Positions 1 to 7,610 of a DNA stretch of 64,000 nt are shown piece after piece (the stretch's first letter is position 1; every line of letters begins with the position of its first letter). Origin of the DNA: Nodosilinea sp. FACHB-131 (GTDB taxonomy: Bacteria; Cyanobacteriota; Cyanobacteriia; Phormidesmidales; Phormidesmidaceae); assembly GCF_014695395.1 (NCBI RefSeq), contig NZ_JACJOF010000027.1, positions 734,098 to 798,097 on the forward strand. Direction: 5' to 3'. Position numbers and translations under genes: made by a program. The notes under the pieces were generated by a model that saw only the letters and a program-made list of their open reading frames with translations, ran no database searches and had not been told where the DNA came from.

Positions 1-1150
1 GTAGACCATTTTGGAAACCAGCAGACTGGTCACTGTGGAGGTAAGCAATACCAGCATCCAAGAAGCCATCGCTCAGGAAGCTGAGCTGAGCAATGTAGCT
101 CTGGCTAGTAGCAGCAAAGATACCAACGTTGGGGTTGAAGGCGCCAGGACCACCAGCGGTGTAACCAGCATCCAGCACGATGTTGTCGGTGAGAGCGAAG
201 CTCAAGCCAACACCAGCGCCGTTGGTAGAGCTACCACCAGCGTCGTAGAACTGAGGACCGCCGGCATCAGCCACGGAGGGGCCGTCGAAGGGCACGATGG
301 TGCTGGTTACCCAGTCATCGCCCTGGAGGCCACGGGCGGAAGCCGTTACGGTAAGGCGGCTACCAACGGGGAACTGGTAGTAGAAGTCGTCAACAGCGAC
401 GTTAAAGTCGGTGTTGTCTTCGTTGCCAGCGTCACTGCTGCTGGCATTAGCAAGACCCTGTAGGAGACCAACGTTGGGGTCCTGGATATTGTTGCCGCTG
501 ATTGCGTTGCCCTGACCAGATTGCAGACGAATGCGCAAGCGGTCGTTGCCGGTAAAGCTGGAGTCAAAGTTCAAGCGGGCACGAGCAGAAACGGCGGTGC
601 CTGCCTCACCAGTGATGACGTCAATTGGGGTTACCAAGTGCATGTCAGCCTGACCAACCAGCTTGGTGGTGGTGGAGAACTGCTGAGCGCGCAGGGTAGC
701 GGTTTCAGCTTCCAGAGCATCGACGCGGCCGCGCAGGGTAGCCAGTTCAGCCTGGAACTCTTCTTGCAAACGACGAATGGTGGCGAGGTCGTCAGGGTCG
801 ATGCCGGACTGAGCGATCAGGGTAGCGATCACGTCCAAGCAGGAGTTGAGACCAGCGGCGAACTCGAAGCGAGTCAAGCTGCGCTGACCACGGAAGGTGC
901 GGTCGGGGTAACCCTGAATACAACCGTAGTTCTCAACTAGACTTTGTAGTGCTTGGAAGGCCCAGTCGGAGGGCAGCACGTCGGTCAGTTCTGAAACACT
1001 GGTGATTTGAGCCAGTTGAACAGAGTCTTGGTCAAAGTCACTGACCAGAGGGGTAGCAGCTTCAGCTGCGATCGCAGAGCCAGAGATGGCCACAGCTGCA
1101 CCTAGGGCAGCGGGCACAGCCAGCAGAGATTGCCAAAATAGCTTAGTCAT
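1..1150 (-). CDS. iron uptake porin (SLH + OprB barrel), 3' part cut off by window edge
   Basis: Outer-membrane porin of the cyanobacterial SomA/SomB type, which lets small solutes and inorganic ions through the outer membrane. The reading frame opens at an ATG on the minus strand (1150) and runs off the window, so about 383 codons are visible and the C-terminal strands are missing. It has the same order as the complete neighbour at 1549-3021: Sec signal peptide, SLH domain with a Gly-Cys-Ile-Gln-Gly-Tyr-Pro-Asp stretch, a short coiled coil, then beta-barrel strands. The N-terminal half is almost identical to that neighbour and small differences accumulate later, so this is a recent tandem duplicate or one kept alike by gene conversion. 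It is downstream of the first copy on the same strand, separated by about 400 bases, so it probably has its own promoter. Confidence 0.93.
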   Translation of the reverse strand, partial: MTKLFWQSLLAVPAALGAAVAISGSAIAAEAATPLVSDFDQDSVQLAQITSVSELTDVLPSDWAFQALQSLVENYGCIQGYPDRTFRGQRSLTRFEFAAGLNSCLDVIATLIAQSGIDPDDLATIRRLQEEFQAELATLRGRVDALEAETATLRAQQFSTTTKLVGQADMHLVTPIDVITGEAGTAVSARARLNFDSSFTGNDRLRIRLQSGQGNAISGNNIQDPNVGLLQGLANASSSDAGNEDNTDFNVAVDDFYYQFPVGSRLTVTASARGLQGDDWVTSTIVPFDGPSVADAGGPQFYDAGGSSTNGAGVGLSFALTDNIVLDAGYTAGGPGAFNPNVGIFAATSQSYIAQLSFLSDGFLDAGIAYLHSDQSAGFQNGL

Positions 1151-1548
1151 TCGGTATTTTCTCCTCACACCTTAATTAAGGCTTGTTGTGTACCTACCAG
1201 CAGGTTTGGCAAAAGCCATCCCTATCGACAAGGCGTCTATCTAACCTATTAATAGGCTAAATTAGCTTAACCTTACGTACATCCAAAACCAACAATAGCA
1301 GATATGCTCTGTGTCGGCTAGATAAGTTTTGGCCAGAATGACCGAGATTAACTTACTAACACGGAGACGCTAGCTGCTGACCTAAGGTTCCCAAACTATA
1401 GGGCGAATAAACCCCTATGAAGACAATAGAGAGAGAATTATTCATCAATGGGCGCTGCTCGGCTAGCAACAAACACCCAGAACCTGTCAATTAGCTGAAA
1501 TGAAGGGCTCGGAGGTTGTTTAGCATAACCCCAAAGCCCCAAGCTGCT
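1151..1548. other. intergenic region between the two porin genes
   Basis: No coding sequence is supported here. The stretch holds the 5' leader and presumably the promoter of the downstream porin copy. A minus-strand TTGACA (1490-1485) matches a -35 box, but no good -10 element sits at the right distance, so the promoter assignment is weak. No clear intrinsic terminator follows the upstream porin copy, so read-through is possible. Confidence 0.5.
1161..1173 (-). promoter_or_regulatory. ribosome binding site of porin copy 2, complementary to Yfr1 core
   Basis: Read on the mRNA strand, this is AAGGTGTGAGGAG, ending 10 bases before the ATG at 1150. It contains the Shine-Dalgarno GAGGAG and is the exact reverse complement of CTCCTCACACCTT, the known core of the small RNA Yfr1. 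A palindrome CCTTAATTAAGG lies directly upstream and could form a small hairpin. Pairing by an sRNA here would cover the ribosome site. The complementarity is seen; the regulation is inferred. Confidence 0.6.
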
Positions 1549-3021
1549 TTAGAACGTGAAGGTGGCGCGCAGAGCACCCCAGAAACCGGTGTTGTCGGTT
1601 TGGGTGCTCAACTTGGCATCGCCGTAGATCAACGAAGGGGTGATGGTCAAGAACTGGTTAAAGGGAATTCGATAGTAGCCTTCAACGATGAAGGGGTTGT
1701 TGATGTTGTTGACCAACTGGGGCAGTTGGCCCGCATAGACACCTAATTGACTGCCCTCAGCCAGAAAATCGTTGAAGCCGACCCCAGCGTTCCAGCTAAA
1801 GTCGTTGCCGCCATTGAAAGTCTGGTAAGCACCGTGACCAGCGATAAAGAAACCGCCGAAGTCGAGGTTCAACAGACCAGCAAAGGTGTCAGTACCACCG
1901 GGTAGACCACCTTGGAAGATAGCAGACCGATCGTTGTGCAGGTAGGCAATACCAGCATCTAGGAAGCCATCGCTCAGGAAGCTGAGCTGGGCAATGTAGC
2001 TCTGGCTAGTAGCAGCAAAGATACCAACGTTGGGGTTGAAGGCGCCAGGACCGCCAGCGGTGTAACCGGCATCTAGCACGATGTTGTCGGTGAGGGCAAA
2101 GCTCAGACCCACACCAGCGCCGTTGGAAGAGCTACCCCCACTTTGGTAAAACTGAGGGCCACCAGCGTCGAGTATAGCGGGGCCGTCAAAGGGCACGATG
2201 GTGCTGGTTACCCAGTCATCGCCTTGAAGACCACGGGCAGATGCGGTTACTGTCAGGCGCTCACCCACCGGGAAGCGATAGTAGAAGTCGTCAATAGCGA
2301 CGTTGTAGTCGGTGTTGTCAGAGTTACCAGCGTTGCTGCTGCTAATGTTAGCTAAACCCCGCAAGGGTTGAAGGATGTTGCCATTGGCGGACTGAAGGCG
2401 AATGCGCAGGCGATCGCGCCCTGTAAAGCTGGAGTCGAAGTTCAAACGAGCCCGAGCGGCAACGCTGGTATTGACTTGACCTGGAATGGTGTCAATCGGG
2501 GTAACTAGGTGGAAGTCGGCCTGACCCCGGAGCTTGGTGGTGGTGGAGAACTGCTGAGCGCGGAGGGTAGCGGTTTCAGCTTCCAGGGCATCAACGCGGC
2601 CGCGCAGGGTAGCCAGTTCAGCCTGGAACTCTTCTTGCAGACGACGAATAGTAGCGAGGTCATCAGGGTCGATGCCGGACTGGGCGATCAGGGTAGCGAT
2701 CACGTCCAAGCAGGAGTTGAGACCAGCCGCGAACTCAAAGCGAGTGAGGCTGCGCTGACCACGGAAGGTGCGGTCGGGGTAACCCTGAATACAACCGTAG
2801 TTCTCAACCAAGCTTTGTAGTGCTTGGAAAGCCCAGTCGGAGGGCAGCACGTCGGTCAGTTCTGAAACACTGGTGATTTGAGCCAGTTGAACAGAGTCTT
2901 GGTCGAAGTCACTGACCAGAGGGGTAGCGGCTTCAGCTGCGATCGCAGAGCCAGAGATGGCCACAGCTGCACCTAGGGCAGCGGGCACAGCCAGCAAAGA
3001 TTGCCAAAATAGCTTGGTCAT
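1549..3021 (-). CDS. iron uptake porin (SLH domain + OprB-type barrel)
   Basis: Complete 490-residue outer-membrane porin. Residues 1-29 form a Sec signal peptide ending Ala-Ile-Ala-Ala. Residues 56-105 form an SLH domain (Asp-Val-Leu-Pro-Ser-Asp-Trp-Ala start, Leu-Thr-Arg-Phe-Glu-Phe-Ala core) that in cyanobacteria anchors the porin to the peptidoglycan. Residues 120-155 are a coiled coil. From about 160 to the final Phe, alternating strands form the barrel, ending Ala-Thr-Phe-Thr-Phe as outer-membrane proteins do. Family knowledge: these porins carry inorganic ions, including iron. It is the upstream member of a tandem pair and shares the N-terminal sequence and ribosome site with the copy at 1-1150. 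The start ATG at 3021 is preceded by GAGGAG. Translation is probably controlled by the Yfr1-like RNA (see 3032-3044 and 30071-30149). Confidence 0.95.
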   Translation of the reverse strand: MTKLFWQSLLAVPAALGAAVAISGSAIAAEAATPLVSDFDQDSVQLAQITSVSELTDVLPSDWAFQALQSLVENYGCIQGYPDRTFRGQRSLTRFEFAAGLNSCLDVIATLIAQSGIDPDDLATIRRLQEEFQAELATLRGRVDALEAETATLRAQQFSTTTKLRGQADFHLVTPIDTIPGQVNTSVAARARLNFDSSFTGRDRLRIRLQSANGNILQPLRGLANISSSNAGNSDNTDYNVAIDDFYYRFPVGERLTVTASARGLQGDDWVTSTIVPFDGPAILDAGGPQFYQSGGSSSNGAGVGLSFALTDNIVLDAGYTAGGPGAFNPNVGIFAATSQSYIAQLSFLSDGFLDAGIAYLHNDRSAIFQGGLPGGTDTFAGLLNLDFGGFFIAGHGAYQTFNGGNDFSWNAGVGFNDFLAEGSQLGVYAGQLPQLVNNINNPFIVEGYYRIPFNQFLTITPSLIYGDAKLSTQTDNTGFWGALRATFTF

Positions 3022-3031
3022 TCAGTAATTG

Positions 3032-3044
3032 CTCCTCACACCTT
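3032..3044 (-). promoter_or_regulatory. ribosome binding site of porin copy 1, complementary to Yfr1 core
   Basis: On the mRNA strand this reads AAGGTGTGAGGAG, 10 bases before the ATG at 3021. It is identical to the element of the second porin, although the bases between it and the start codon differ. Conservation of exactly this 13-base block, against changes on its 3' side, suggests selection beyond a simple Shine-Dalgarno sequence. Confidence 0.6.
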
Positions 3045-3276
3045 AAGCAGGCTAAAAAATTGAGTCCGTTGGAGAGCCACAAGGGCTCCAGCCTATTCAA
3101 GCGCGATGCCTGACCACAAAAAATATCCGGGGCTACAAATCTCTACCAATTTATAGATGTTGATTCGTGTCGTTTGTGTGTAACGGGCAAATTGCCTAAG
3201 CCTGTTTAGGGGTGCGTCAACAGAAGGTTGGCCTGTATTTAAGGATCAATAAGCGTGAGTTAACTGGTGGAGGAGG

Positions 3277-3296
3277 GCGATCGCAGCTGCGATCGC
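3277..3296. repeat. 20-base perfect palindrome made of two HIP1 octamers
   Basis: GCGATCGCAGCTGCGATCGC is its own reverse complement: two HIP1 sites joined by AGCT. HIP1 is scattered throughout this window, as is usual in cyanobacteria. It lies in the roughly 450-base gap (3022-3470) upstream of the first porin. That gap also holds the hairpin at 3377-3424 and no supported gene. Confidence 0.8.
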
Positions 3297-3376
3297 TTGT
3301 GAACTGGCTAGGCTGAGGAGAAATCTAGCCTAGAAAAGGCAACGGATGCTCGCTCAAGCGGTATCAGCGAAAACGA

Positions 3377-3424
3377 AAGAGAGGATCCATATACCTAGCC
3401 AGCTAAGTATATGGATCCTCTTTT
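3377..3424 (-). terminator. long stem-loop, probable transcription terminator
   Basis: GAGGATCCATATAC (3381-3394) pairs perfectly with GTATATGGATCCTC (3407-3420) and the stem extends outward with A-T pairs. It lies about 50 bases after the stop codon of the minus-strand pterin dehydratase. On the plus strand it is followed by TTTT; on the minus strand the tail is only moderately T-rich. It may stop transcripts in both directions. The 12-base loop is itself nearly palindromic, so a small mobile inverted repeat is an alternative. Confidence 0.5.
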
Positions 3425-3470
3425 CAAAGATGCGATCGATTGAGACGGTTATAGTTAAGCGTTGCGTGGG

Positions 3471-3752
3471 TTAACCCAGGGAAGAAATGGCTTGGGCCAA
3501 GGCAAAGTCTTTTTCGGTTAGCCCTCCAGCATCGTGGGTGGAGAGGCTGATGACCACGCGGTTATAGGAAATCTTGAGGTCCGGGTGGTGTCCTGCGGAT
3601 TCGGCGGGTTCAACCAGCTGGTCGACGAAGGCAACAGCCGCCACAAAATCTTTGAAGGTGCGGGTACAGGTGATGGTCTTGCCGCTAAGGCTCCAGTCGG
3701 GGAGGCCGTTGAGCTTAGTTTGGATGTCGCGATCGCTGAGGACTGTCGCCAT
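3471..3752 (-). CDS. 4a-hydroxytetrahydrobiopterin dehydratase (pterin-4a-carbinolamine dehydratase)
   Basis: 93-residue cytoplasmic enzyme that dehydrates 4a-hydroxytetrahydropterin, recycling pterin cofactors. In photosynthetic organisms related proteins have also been linked to folate metabolism and RuBisCO assembly. The family signature Gly-His-His-Pro-Asp-Leu is at residues 54-59, followed by Tyr-Asn-Arg-Val and a Thr-His-Asp-Ala-Gly-Gly-Leu-Thr segment, all typical. The length matches the family (about 90-110). The ATG start at 3752 gives the usual short N-terminus. It stands alone, facing away from nadC, with a stem-loop downstream. Confidence 0.93.
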   Translation of the reverse strand: MATVLSDRDIQTKLNGLPDWSLSGKTITCTRTFKDFVAAVAFVDQLVEPAESAGHHPDLKISYNRVVISLSTHDAGGLTEKDFALAQAISSLG

Positions 3753-3876
3753 GGCGGTGAGTCAGATAAATTACACCCTTAGGATAAGGGTGGTTTTGCG
3801 ATCGCCTCGGGGGCCGTGATTCTTGAAAGGATGAATCAAGCGTTGCCCCATGACATGTTGCCCATTTAAAAGCTAT

Positions 3877-3918
3877 CCGCCCCTGCCAGGGGAAGAAAGT
3901 CTTCCTAAGCAGGGGCGG
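3877..3918 (-). terminator. two-part hairpin, possible 3' end of a minus-strand small RNA
   Basis: An outer 10-bp stem (3877-3886 with 3909-3918, CCGCCCCTGC and its complement) encloses an inner GGAAGA/TCTTCC stem. On the minus strand it is followed by GGATAGCTTTT, a weak U-tract. It could end a transcript that carries the possible peptide gene at 4015-4086. Another tight UUCG-type hairpin (GTTGC-TTCG-GCAAC on the minus strand) lies between the two, near 3990-4005. Confidence 0.35.
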
Positions 3919-4014
3919 TCTAGTTGGATCTTAGGTTGAACCTGACTGCCGGGAGGAACCCTGTTCAGCCAGCTTCGAGAGCTTAGCTAGTTGCCGAAGC
4001 AACCAACACTGAAG

Positions 4015-4086
4015 CTAGAGTACAGCCCCGGCGCACAGCCGGCTGATCTCAACCTGAAGACCCACACGTTTACTACTTTCTTGCAT
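4015..4086 (-). CDS. possible 23-residue micropeptide with perfect Shine-Dalgarno
   Basis: Minus-strand ATG at 4086 opens a 23-codon frame ending in TAG. The predicted peptide begins Met-Gln-Glu-Ser-Ser-Lys-Arg and ends Arg-Leu-Cys-Ala-Gly-Ala-Val-Leu. Eight bases upstream of the ATG is AGGAGGTGAT (4100-4091), fully complementary to the 3' end of 16S rRNA. That is unusually strong for a cyanobacterium and at ideal spacing. An in-frame ATG at 4092 overlaps the Shine-Dalgarno and is unlikely to be used. No membrane segment or known family is recognised. It is divergent from nadC and precedes a highly structured stretch (3870-4014), so it may be a leader peptide or part of a dual-function RNA. 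Coding potential is inferred from the start region only. Confidence 0.35.
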   Translation of the reverse strand: MQESSKRVGLQVEISRLCAGAVL

Positions 4087-4255
4087 GGGCATCACCTCCT
4101 GGAATCCTAACGGTAAAATCTGTAGAGTTGCTGCCGTAACAGCGGCATTACTCGTAAGTTAGCACAATAATTTCTGGCTGTGGCACAAATTGCGAGCTTT
4201 GCTGAGGTCTAAGCTAATAGCGCTGGCCCTCAACGCCCTTCCAGAGCCTATACCT

Positions 4256-5137
4256 ATGTCTTTAGATCCTCGCTTTCCAATTCCTGATATCACCTTAGAT
4301 CAATACCTACAAGCTTGGTTGCAAGAAGATGTTGGCCGCGGCGACTGGACTACCGCTGGCCTAGGGGCCTCGGCACAGCGTCCTGGGCAAGCCATTTGGG
4401 TCACCCGTGCTCCCGGCGTCATTGCCGGACTTCCCTTTGCCCGCTGCCTCTTTCAGCAGCTGGATGTTGACGTCAGCTTTGAGCCCTTGGTGAACGATGG
4501 CGCCCCTTGTCCTAAAGACACCACCGTCGCCAAAATTAGCGGTTCTCTGGCGGTGCTGCTCACGGGTGAACGGGTCGCCTTAAACCTGGTGATGCGCCTG
4601 AGCGGCATTGCCACTGCTACTCACCAGTACGTGGAGCAGTTGGCCGATAGCCCTACCCGGTTTGTCGATACCCGCAAGACCACCCCTGGGCTACGCCAGT
4701 TCGAGAAGTACGCCAGCCGAGTTGGTGGAGCCATTAACCACCGAATGGGGCTCGACGATGCGGTGATGATTAAAGACAACCATATTGCTGCTGCTGGGGG
4801 CATTCGGGCGGCGGTAGACCAGATTCGAGCAGCGATTCCTTACCCAATGACGGTAGAAGTGGAAACGACCAATCTGGATCAGGTCGACGAAGCACTCACC
4901 TGCCCCGTAGACATCATCATGCTCGACAATATGTCTCCAGAGCTGATGAAGACAGCTGTTGAGCGCATTCGTGAGCAAAAGCCAACAGTCAAGATCGAAG
5001 CATCCGGCAACGTAACGCTAGAGACCCTAGGGCCGATCGCGGCGACAGGGGTAGATTTTATTTCCAGCAGTGCCCCCGTTACCCGGGCTCCGTGGCTAGA
5101 TATTAGTATGCAGGTGATCAGTTCTGAAGCGGTTTAA
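4256..5137 (+). CDS. nadC: nicotinate-nucleotide pyrophosphorylase (carboxylating), quinolinate phosphoribosyltransferase
   Basis: 293-residue enzyme of de novo NAD synthesis: quinolinate + PRPP gives nicotinate mononucleotide, CO2 and pyrophosphate. Seen: an N-terminal Glu-Asp-Val-Gly-Arg-Gly-Asp-Trp-Thr-Thr motif (about 24-33), the PRPP/quinolinate motif Asp-Thr-Arg-Lys-Thr-Thr-Pro-Gly-Leu-Arg near residue 138, His-Arg-Met-Gly-Leu and Lys-Asp-Asn-His-Ile near 160-176, and a C-terminal Glu-Ala-Ser-Gly-Asn-Val barrel strand. I chose the ATG at 4256 because it gives the family's normal N-terminus; the frame is open to 4190, but that would add 22 atypical residues. The next gene starts 12 bases after the stop, so the two are probably cotranscribed. 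Confidence 0.96.
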   Translation: MSLDPRFPIPDITLDQYLQAWLQEDVGRGDWTTAGLGASAQRPGQAIWVTRAPGVIAGLPFARCLFQQLDVDVSFEPLVNDGAPCPKDTTVAKISGSLAVLLTGERVALNLVMRLSGIATATHQYVEQLADSPTRFVDTRKTTPGLRQFEKYASRVGGAINHRMGLDDAVMIKDNHIAAAGGIRAAVDQIRAAIPYPMTVEVETTNLDQVDEALTCPVDIIMLDNMSPELMKTAVERIREQKPTVKIEASGNVTLETLGPIAATGVDFISSSAPVTRAPWLDISMQVISSEAV

Positions 5138-5149
5138 CCGAGGCAAGCC

Positions 5150-5476
5150 ATGATTTTGACTACCGGTCCCAACGTTGACGGTCGCCCCGTAGTTGAATAC
5201 TGCGGGCTGGTGAATGGCGAGGCCATTTTGGGAGCAAATATCTTTAAGGATTTTTTTGCGGGCATTCGCGATGTGGTCGGCGGGCGATCGGGTGCCTACG
5301 AACATTCCCTGCGCCAGGCCCGCAACACCGCTATTAAGGAAATGATGCAGGCTGCCCAAGAGCTAGGAGCCGACGCCATCATTGCCGTAGATATCGACTA
5401 CGAATCGTTGGAGATTAACAACGGCGGCAACATGCTGATGGTGGCTGCCAGCGGTACGGCGGTGCGCTTAGGATGA
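5150..5476 (+). CDS. YbjQ/UPF0145 family protein
   Basis: 108-residue cytoplasmic protein of the YbjQ family, which forms small oligomeric beta-rich shells and is sometimes called a heavy-metal-binding domain; its biochemical role is unsettled. Family features seen: N-terminal Leu-Thr-Thr-Gly-Pro-Asn, Gly-Leu-Val-Asn-Gly-Glu, Arg-Ser-Gly-Ala-Tyr-Glu, the helix Arg-Gln-Ala-Arg-Asn-Thr-Ala, and [12 protein letters not shown]. Length is normal. It follows nadC by 12 bases, so it is likely in the same operon, with no obvious functional connection. Confidence 0.9.
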   Translation: MILTTGPNVDGRPVVEYCGLVNGEAILGANIFKDFFAGIRDVVGGRSGAYEHSLRQARNTAIKEMMQAAQELGADAIIAVDIDYESLEINNGGNMLMVAASGTAVRLG

Positions 5477-5564
5477 GACGTTCTTGGCCTAGGTACCTGG
5501 TCCCTAACTACATCCTTAGGTTTAGCTTAGAGCGGCACTGAGGATTGGGTGCCTGATTAGTTCA

Positions 5565-5927
5565 TCAGAGGGCGTAGCTTTTCAGGTCAACCAAAGAAAC
5601 GTGCTCAACGGCACTCGCGTGGGTGGCGTCTAGGATTACTGGGGGTGCGACCCCAGCCTCTAGGGCTTCTTGCCAGCGAGGGGCGCATAGGCACCAGTGA
5701 TCGCCCGGCTTGAGTCCCGGAAATTGAAAAGCGGGCACTGGTGTTGAGAGATCGTTGCCCTGGGCCTTGGTGAAAGCCAAAAACTCGGGTGTCATCTGGG
5801 CGCACACCACGTGAACTCCCATGTCGCCGGCGCCGGTGTTGCAGCAGCCATCACGATAGAAGCCGGTCATGGGTGAGGTGCAGCAGGGGGCAAGGGGAGT
5901 CCCCAAGACGTTGGTGGCGTTGGTCAT
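5565..5927 (-). CDS. DUF2237 family protein
   Basis: 120-residue protein of the widespread DUF2237 family (function unknown). The characteristic Asn-Val-Leu-Gly-Thr-Pro-Leu start, Thr-Gly-Phe-Tyr-Arg-Asp-Gly-Cys-Cys-Asn-Thr-Gly, Gly-Asn-Asp-Leu-Ser-Thr-Pro and Pro-Gly-Leu-Lys-Pro-Gly-Asp-His-Trp-Cys-Leu-Cys motifs are all present. The conserved cysteines suggest metal or disulfide chemistry, but this is inference. It is convergent with the nadC/ybjQ unit. Confidence 0.92.
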   Translation of the reverse strand: MTNATNVLGTPLAPCCTSPMTGFYRDGCCNTGAGDMGVHVVCAQMTPEFLAFTKAQGNDLSTPVPAFQFPGLKPGDHWCLCAPRWQEALEAGVAPPVILDATHASAVEHVSLVDLKSYAL

Positions 5928-6016
5928 GGAAGTTTATAACCTAAAGGGTTGTTAGGCAGGTCGCCATTCGCTTTCAATTTACCGCAAGACCTCAAAACCC
6001 GCCCTGACGAAACTCC

Positions 6017-6045
6017 AAAAAAAGAGATGCCACTAGCGACATCTC
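6017..6045 (-). terminator. intrinsic terminator of the DUF1232 gene
   Basis: On the minus strand GAGATG (6045-6040) pairs with CATCTC (6029-6024) across a 10-base loop and is followed directly by seven T residues (6023-6017). It lies about 50 bases after the stop codon of the DUF1232 gene, a standard Rho-independent arrangement. Confidence 0.8.
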
Positions 6046-6097
6046 GGGGAGATAGGTTTGAGGGTAAAGAATCTGGCAGGGGCTGACCTAACTCAGC

Positions 6098-6373
6098 CTA
6101 CGCATCGATGGTGGTAATGGGTTCATCGGCTGCGCTAGTACCAGACTGCTTGCGCTTGTTGAGGTGCTCTAGCGCAAGTTGAGACAATTCAGTGACAAGC
6201 AGGGTGGCCAGCAAACCGTCGTCAACCCAGCCAATTATTGGCAAAAAGTCAGGGGCAATATCAATGGGAGAAACCAAATAAATTAGGGTTCCTGCAACCA
6301 GGAGCCAGCGATATTTGGTATTGCGCAGCGTTGCTTTATACCAGTTATAAAAAGAGCCGATCGCATTGTTCAT
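6098..6373 (-). CDS. DUF1232/YkvA family membrane protein
   Basis: 91-residue protein with the DUF1232 signature: a hydrophobic segment carrying Tyr-Leu-Val-Ser-Pro-Ile-Asp-Ile-Ala-Pro-Asp-Phe-Leu-Pro followed by a Gly-x-x-Asp-Asp-Gly segment and a second amphipathic helix. The family is membrane-associated with no settled function. The ATG at 6373 gives the cyanobacterial family start (Met-Asn-Asn-Ala-Ile-Gly-Ser-Phe-Tyr-Asn-Trp-Tyr). A TTG at 6412 is in frame but adds 13 unconvincing residues. The tail is Ser/Thr rich. A good terminator follows. Confidence 0.88.
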   Translation of the reverse strand: MNNAIGSFYNWYKATLRNTKYRWLLVAGTLIYLVSPIDIAPDFLPIIGWVDDGLLATLLVTELSQLALEHLNKRKQSGTSAADEPITTIDA

Positions 6374-6542
6374 TGAGCCATTCACCTGAACGTGATGTTT
6401 AAATGGTGTCAAAAAAACAGGCGATGCTCTAGTGTAGAAAACTGATCTAAAGCGGTGGAGAACCGTCCCTCAAAATTTCTTGGCTCTAGCCGAAGCCAAC
6501 TTTGGGCACCCAGAGTCAGAGTGCTAGACTACGGGGACAACA

Positions 6543-7610
6543 ATGACAGAAATGCGCGGTTTTATGACCGTAGAGACGAGACCGACGAACCCAACCGGAA
6601 TGGCGACAGCAATTGAGGTGCCCCTCAGCATTGCGCCGATGATGGATCGCACCGATCGCCATTATCGCTATTTCATGCGGCAGACCACTCGGCACACTCT
6701 GCTTTATACCGAGATGGTGACGGCCCAAGCAATTTTGCACGGCGATCGCGACCATCTGCTGGGTTTTACCCCCAGTGAGTCGCCGCTGGTGCTGCAAGTG
6801 GGGGGAGACGACCCGCAGATGCTGGCAATCTCGGCCCGCGCTGCTGCCGACTTTGGCTACGATGCCATCAATTTAAATGTGGGTTGCCCCAGCGATCGCG
6901 TCCGCAGCGGCAACTTTGGGGCCTGCCTGATGGCTCAGCCTGAGCGAGTCGCCGAGGGTGTTGCAGCCATGATGGCCGCCAGTCCGCTGCCCGTCAGCGT
7001 CAAACACCGGATTGGGATCGACGATCGCGATCGCTATGAAGACATGGCCACTTTCGTGGATACCGTGGCCCAGACCGGCTGCCGCCACTTTACCGTCCAC
7101 GCCCGCAAGGCCTGGCTTCAGGGGCTCAGCCCCAAAGACAACCGCACGGTGCCGCCCCTGCGCTACGGCGACGTGCACCGCCTCAAACAAGACTTTCCCC
7201 ACCTGTGGATTGAGATCAATGGCGGTTTGACCAGTCTTGACCAGGTGACAGAACAGCTTGCTCAGGTTAACGGGGTCATGGTTGGCCGGGCTGCCTACGA
7301 TAATCCCTACCTCTTTAGCCAAGTCGATCGGGGCTTTTTTGCCGCCCGTGAGGCTCCCCTCAGCCGCCAGCAGGTAGCCGAAGCGATGCTGCCCTACATT
7401 GACCACTGGGTGCGCCAGGGGCTGAAGCTCAACAAAATTACTCGCCACCTGCTGATGCTGTTTGCGGGTCAGCCCGGCAGCCGCCTGTGGAAGCAAACGC
7501 TAACTGAGGAGTCGTCTAAACCTGGGGCCGGGGTCGAGGTTGTCCGGCAAGCTTTGACGGCGGTGCAGCGACAGAGCGAGATCCAGGCTCAGCTAGGGAG
7601 TCTCGTTTAG
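6543..7610 (+). CDS. dusA: tRNA-dihydrouridine(20/20a) synthase
   Basis: 355-residue flavoenzyme that reduces uridine 20/20a in the tRNA D-loop using FMN and NADPH. Seen: N-terminal Ile-Ala-Pro-Met-Met-Asp-Arg-Thr-Asp (FMN site), Tyr-Thr-Glu-Met, the Asn-Leu-Asn-Val-Gly-Cys-Pro-Ser motif with the catalytic Cys, Lys-His-Arg-Ile-Gly, Thr-Val-His-Ala-Arg-Lys-Ala, Glu-Ile-Asn-Gly-Gly and Gly-Arg-Ala-Ala-Tyr. The Met-Asp-Arg-Thr-Asp pattern and the His-Ala-Arg-Lys-Ala-Trp segment match the DusA subgroup. About 20 residues at the N-terminus are poorly conserved, so a later ATG could be used. The last 18 bases overlap the convergent propeller gene. Confidence 0.94.
   Translation: MTEMRGFMTVETRPTNPTGMATAIEVPLSIAPMMDRTDRHYRYFMRQTTRHTLLYTEMVTAQAILHGDRDHLLGFTPSESPLVLQVGGDDPQMLAISARAAADFGYDAINLNVGCPSDRVRSGNFGACLMAQPERVAEGVAAMMAASPLPVSVKHRIGIDDRDRYEDMATFVDTVAQTGCRHFTVHARKAWLQGLSPKDNRTVPPLRYGDVHRLKQDFPHLWIEINGGLTSLDQVTEQLAQVNGVMVGRAAYDNPYLFSQVDRGFFAAREAPLSRQQVAEAMLPYIDHWVRQGLKLNKITRHLLMLFAGQPGSRLWKQTLTEESSKPGAGVEVVRQALTAVQRQSEIQAQLGSLV

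Noticed and set aside
11..940. Long plus-strand open frames opposite the porin genes
   Set aside because: They are antisense shadows of a highly biased coding sequence, with no start signals and low-complexity Gly/Thr/Val translations.
3800..4150. tmRNA, RNase P RNA or 6S RNA in the structured region before nadC
   Set aside because: None of the conserved end sequences or cores of these RNAs are present; the strongest signal is the Shine-Dalgarno with a short frame.
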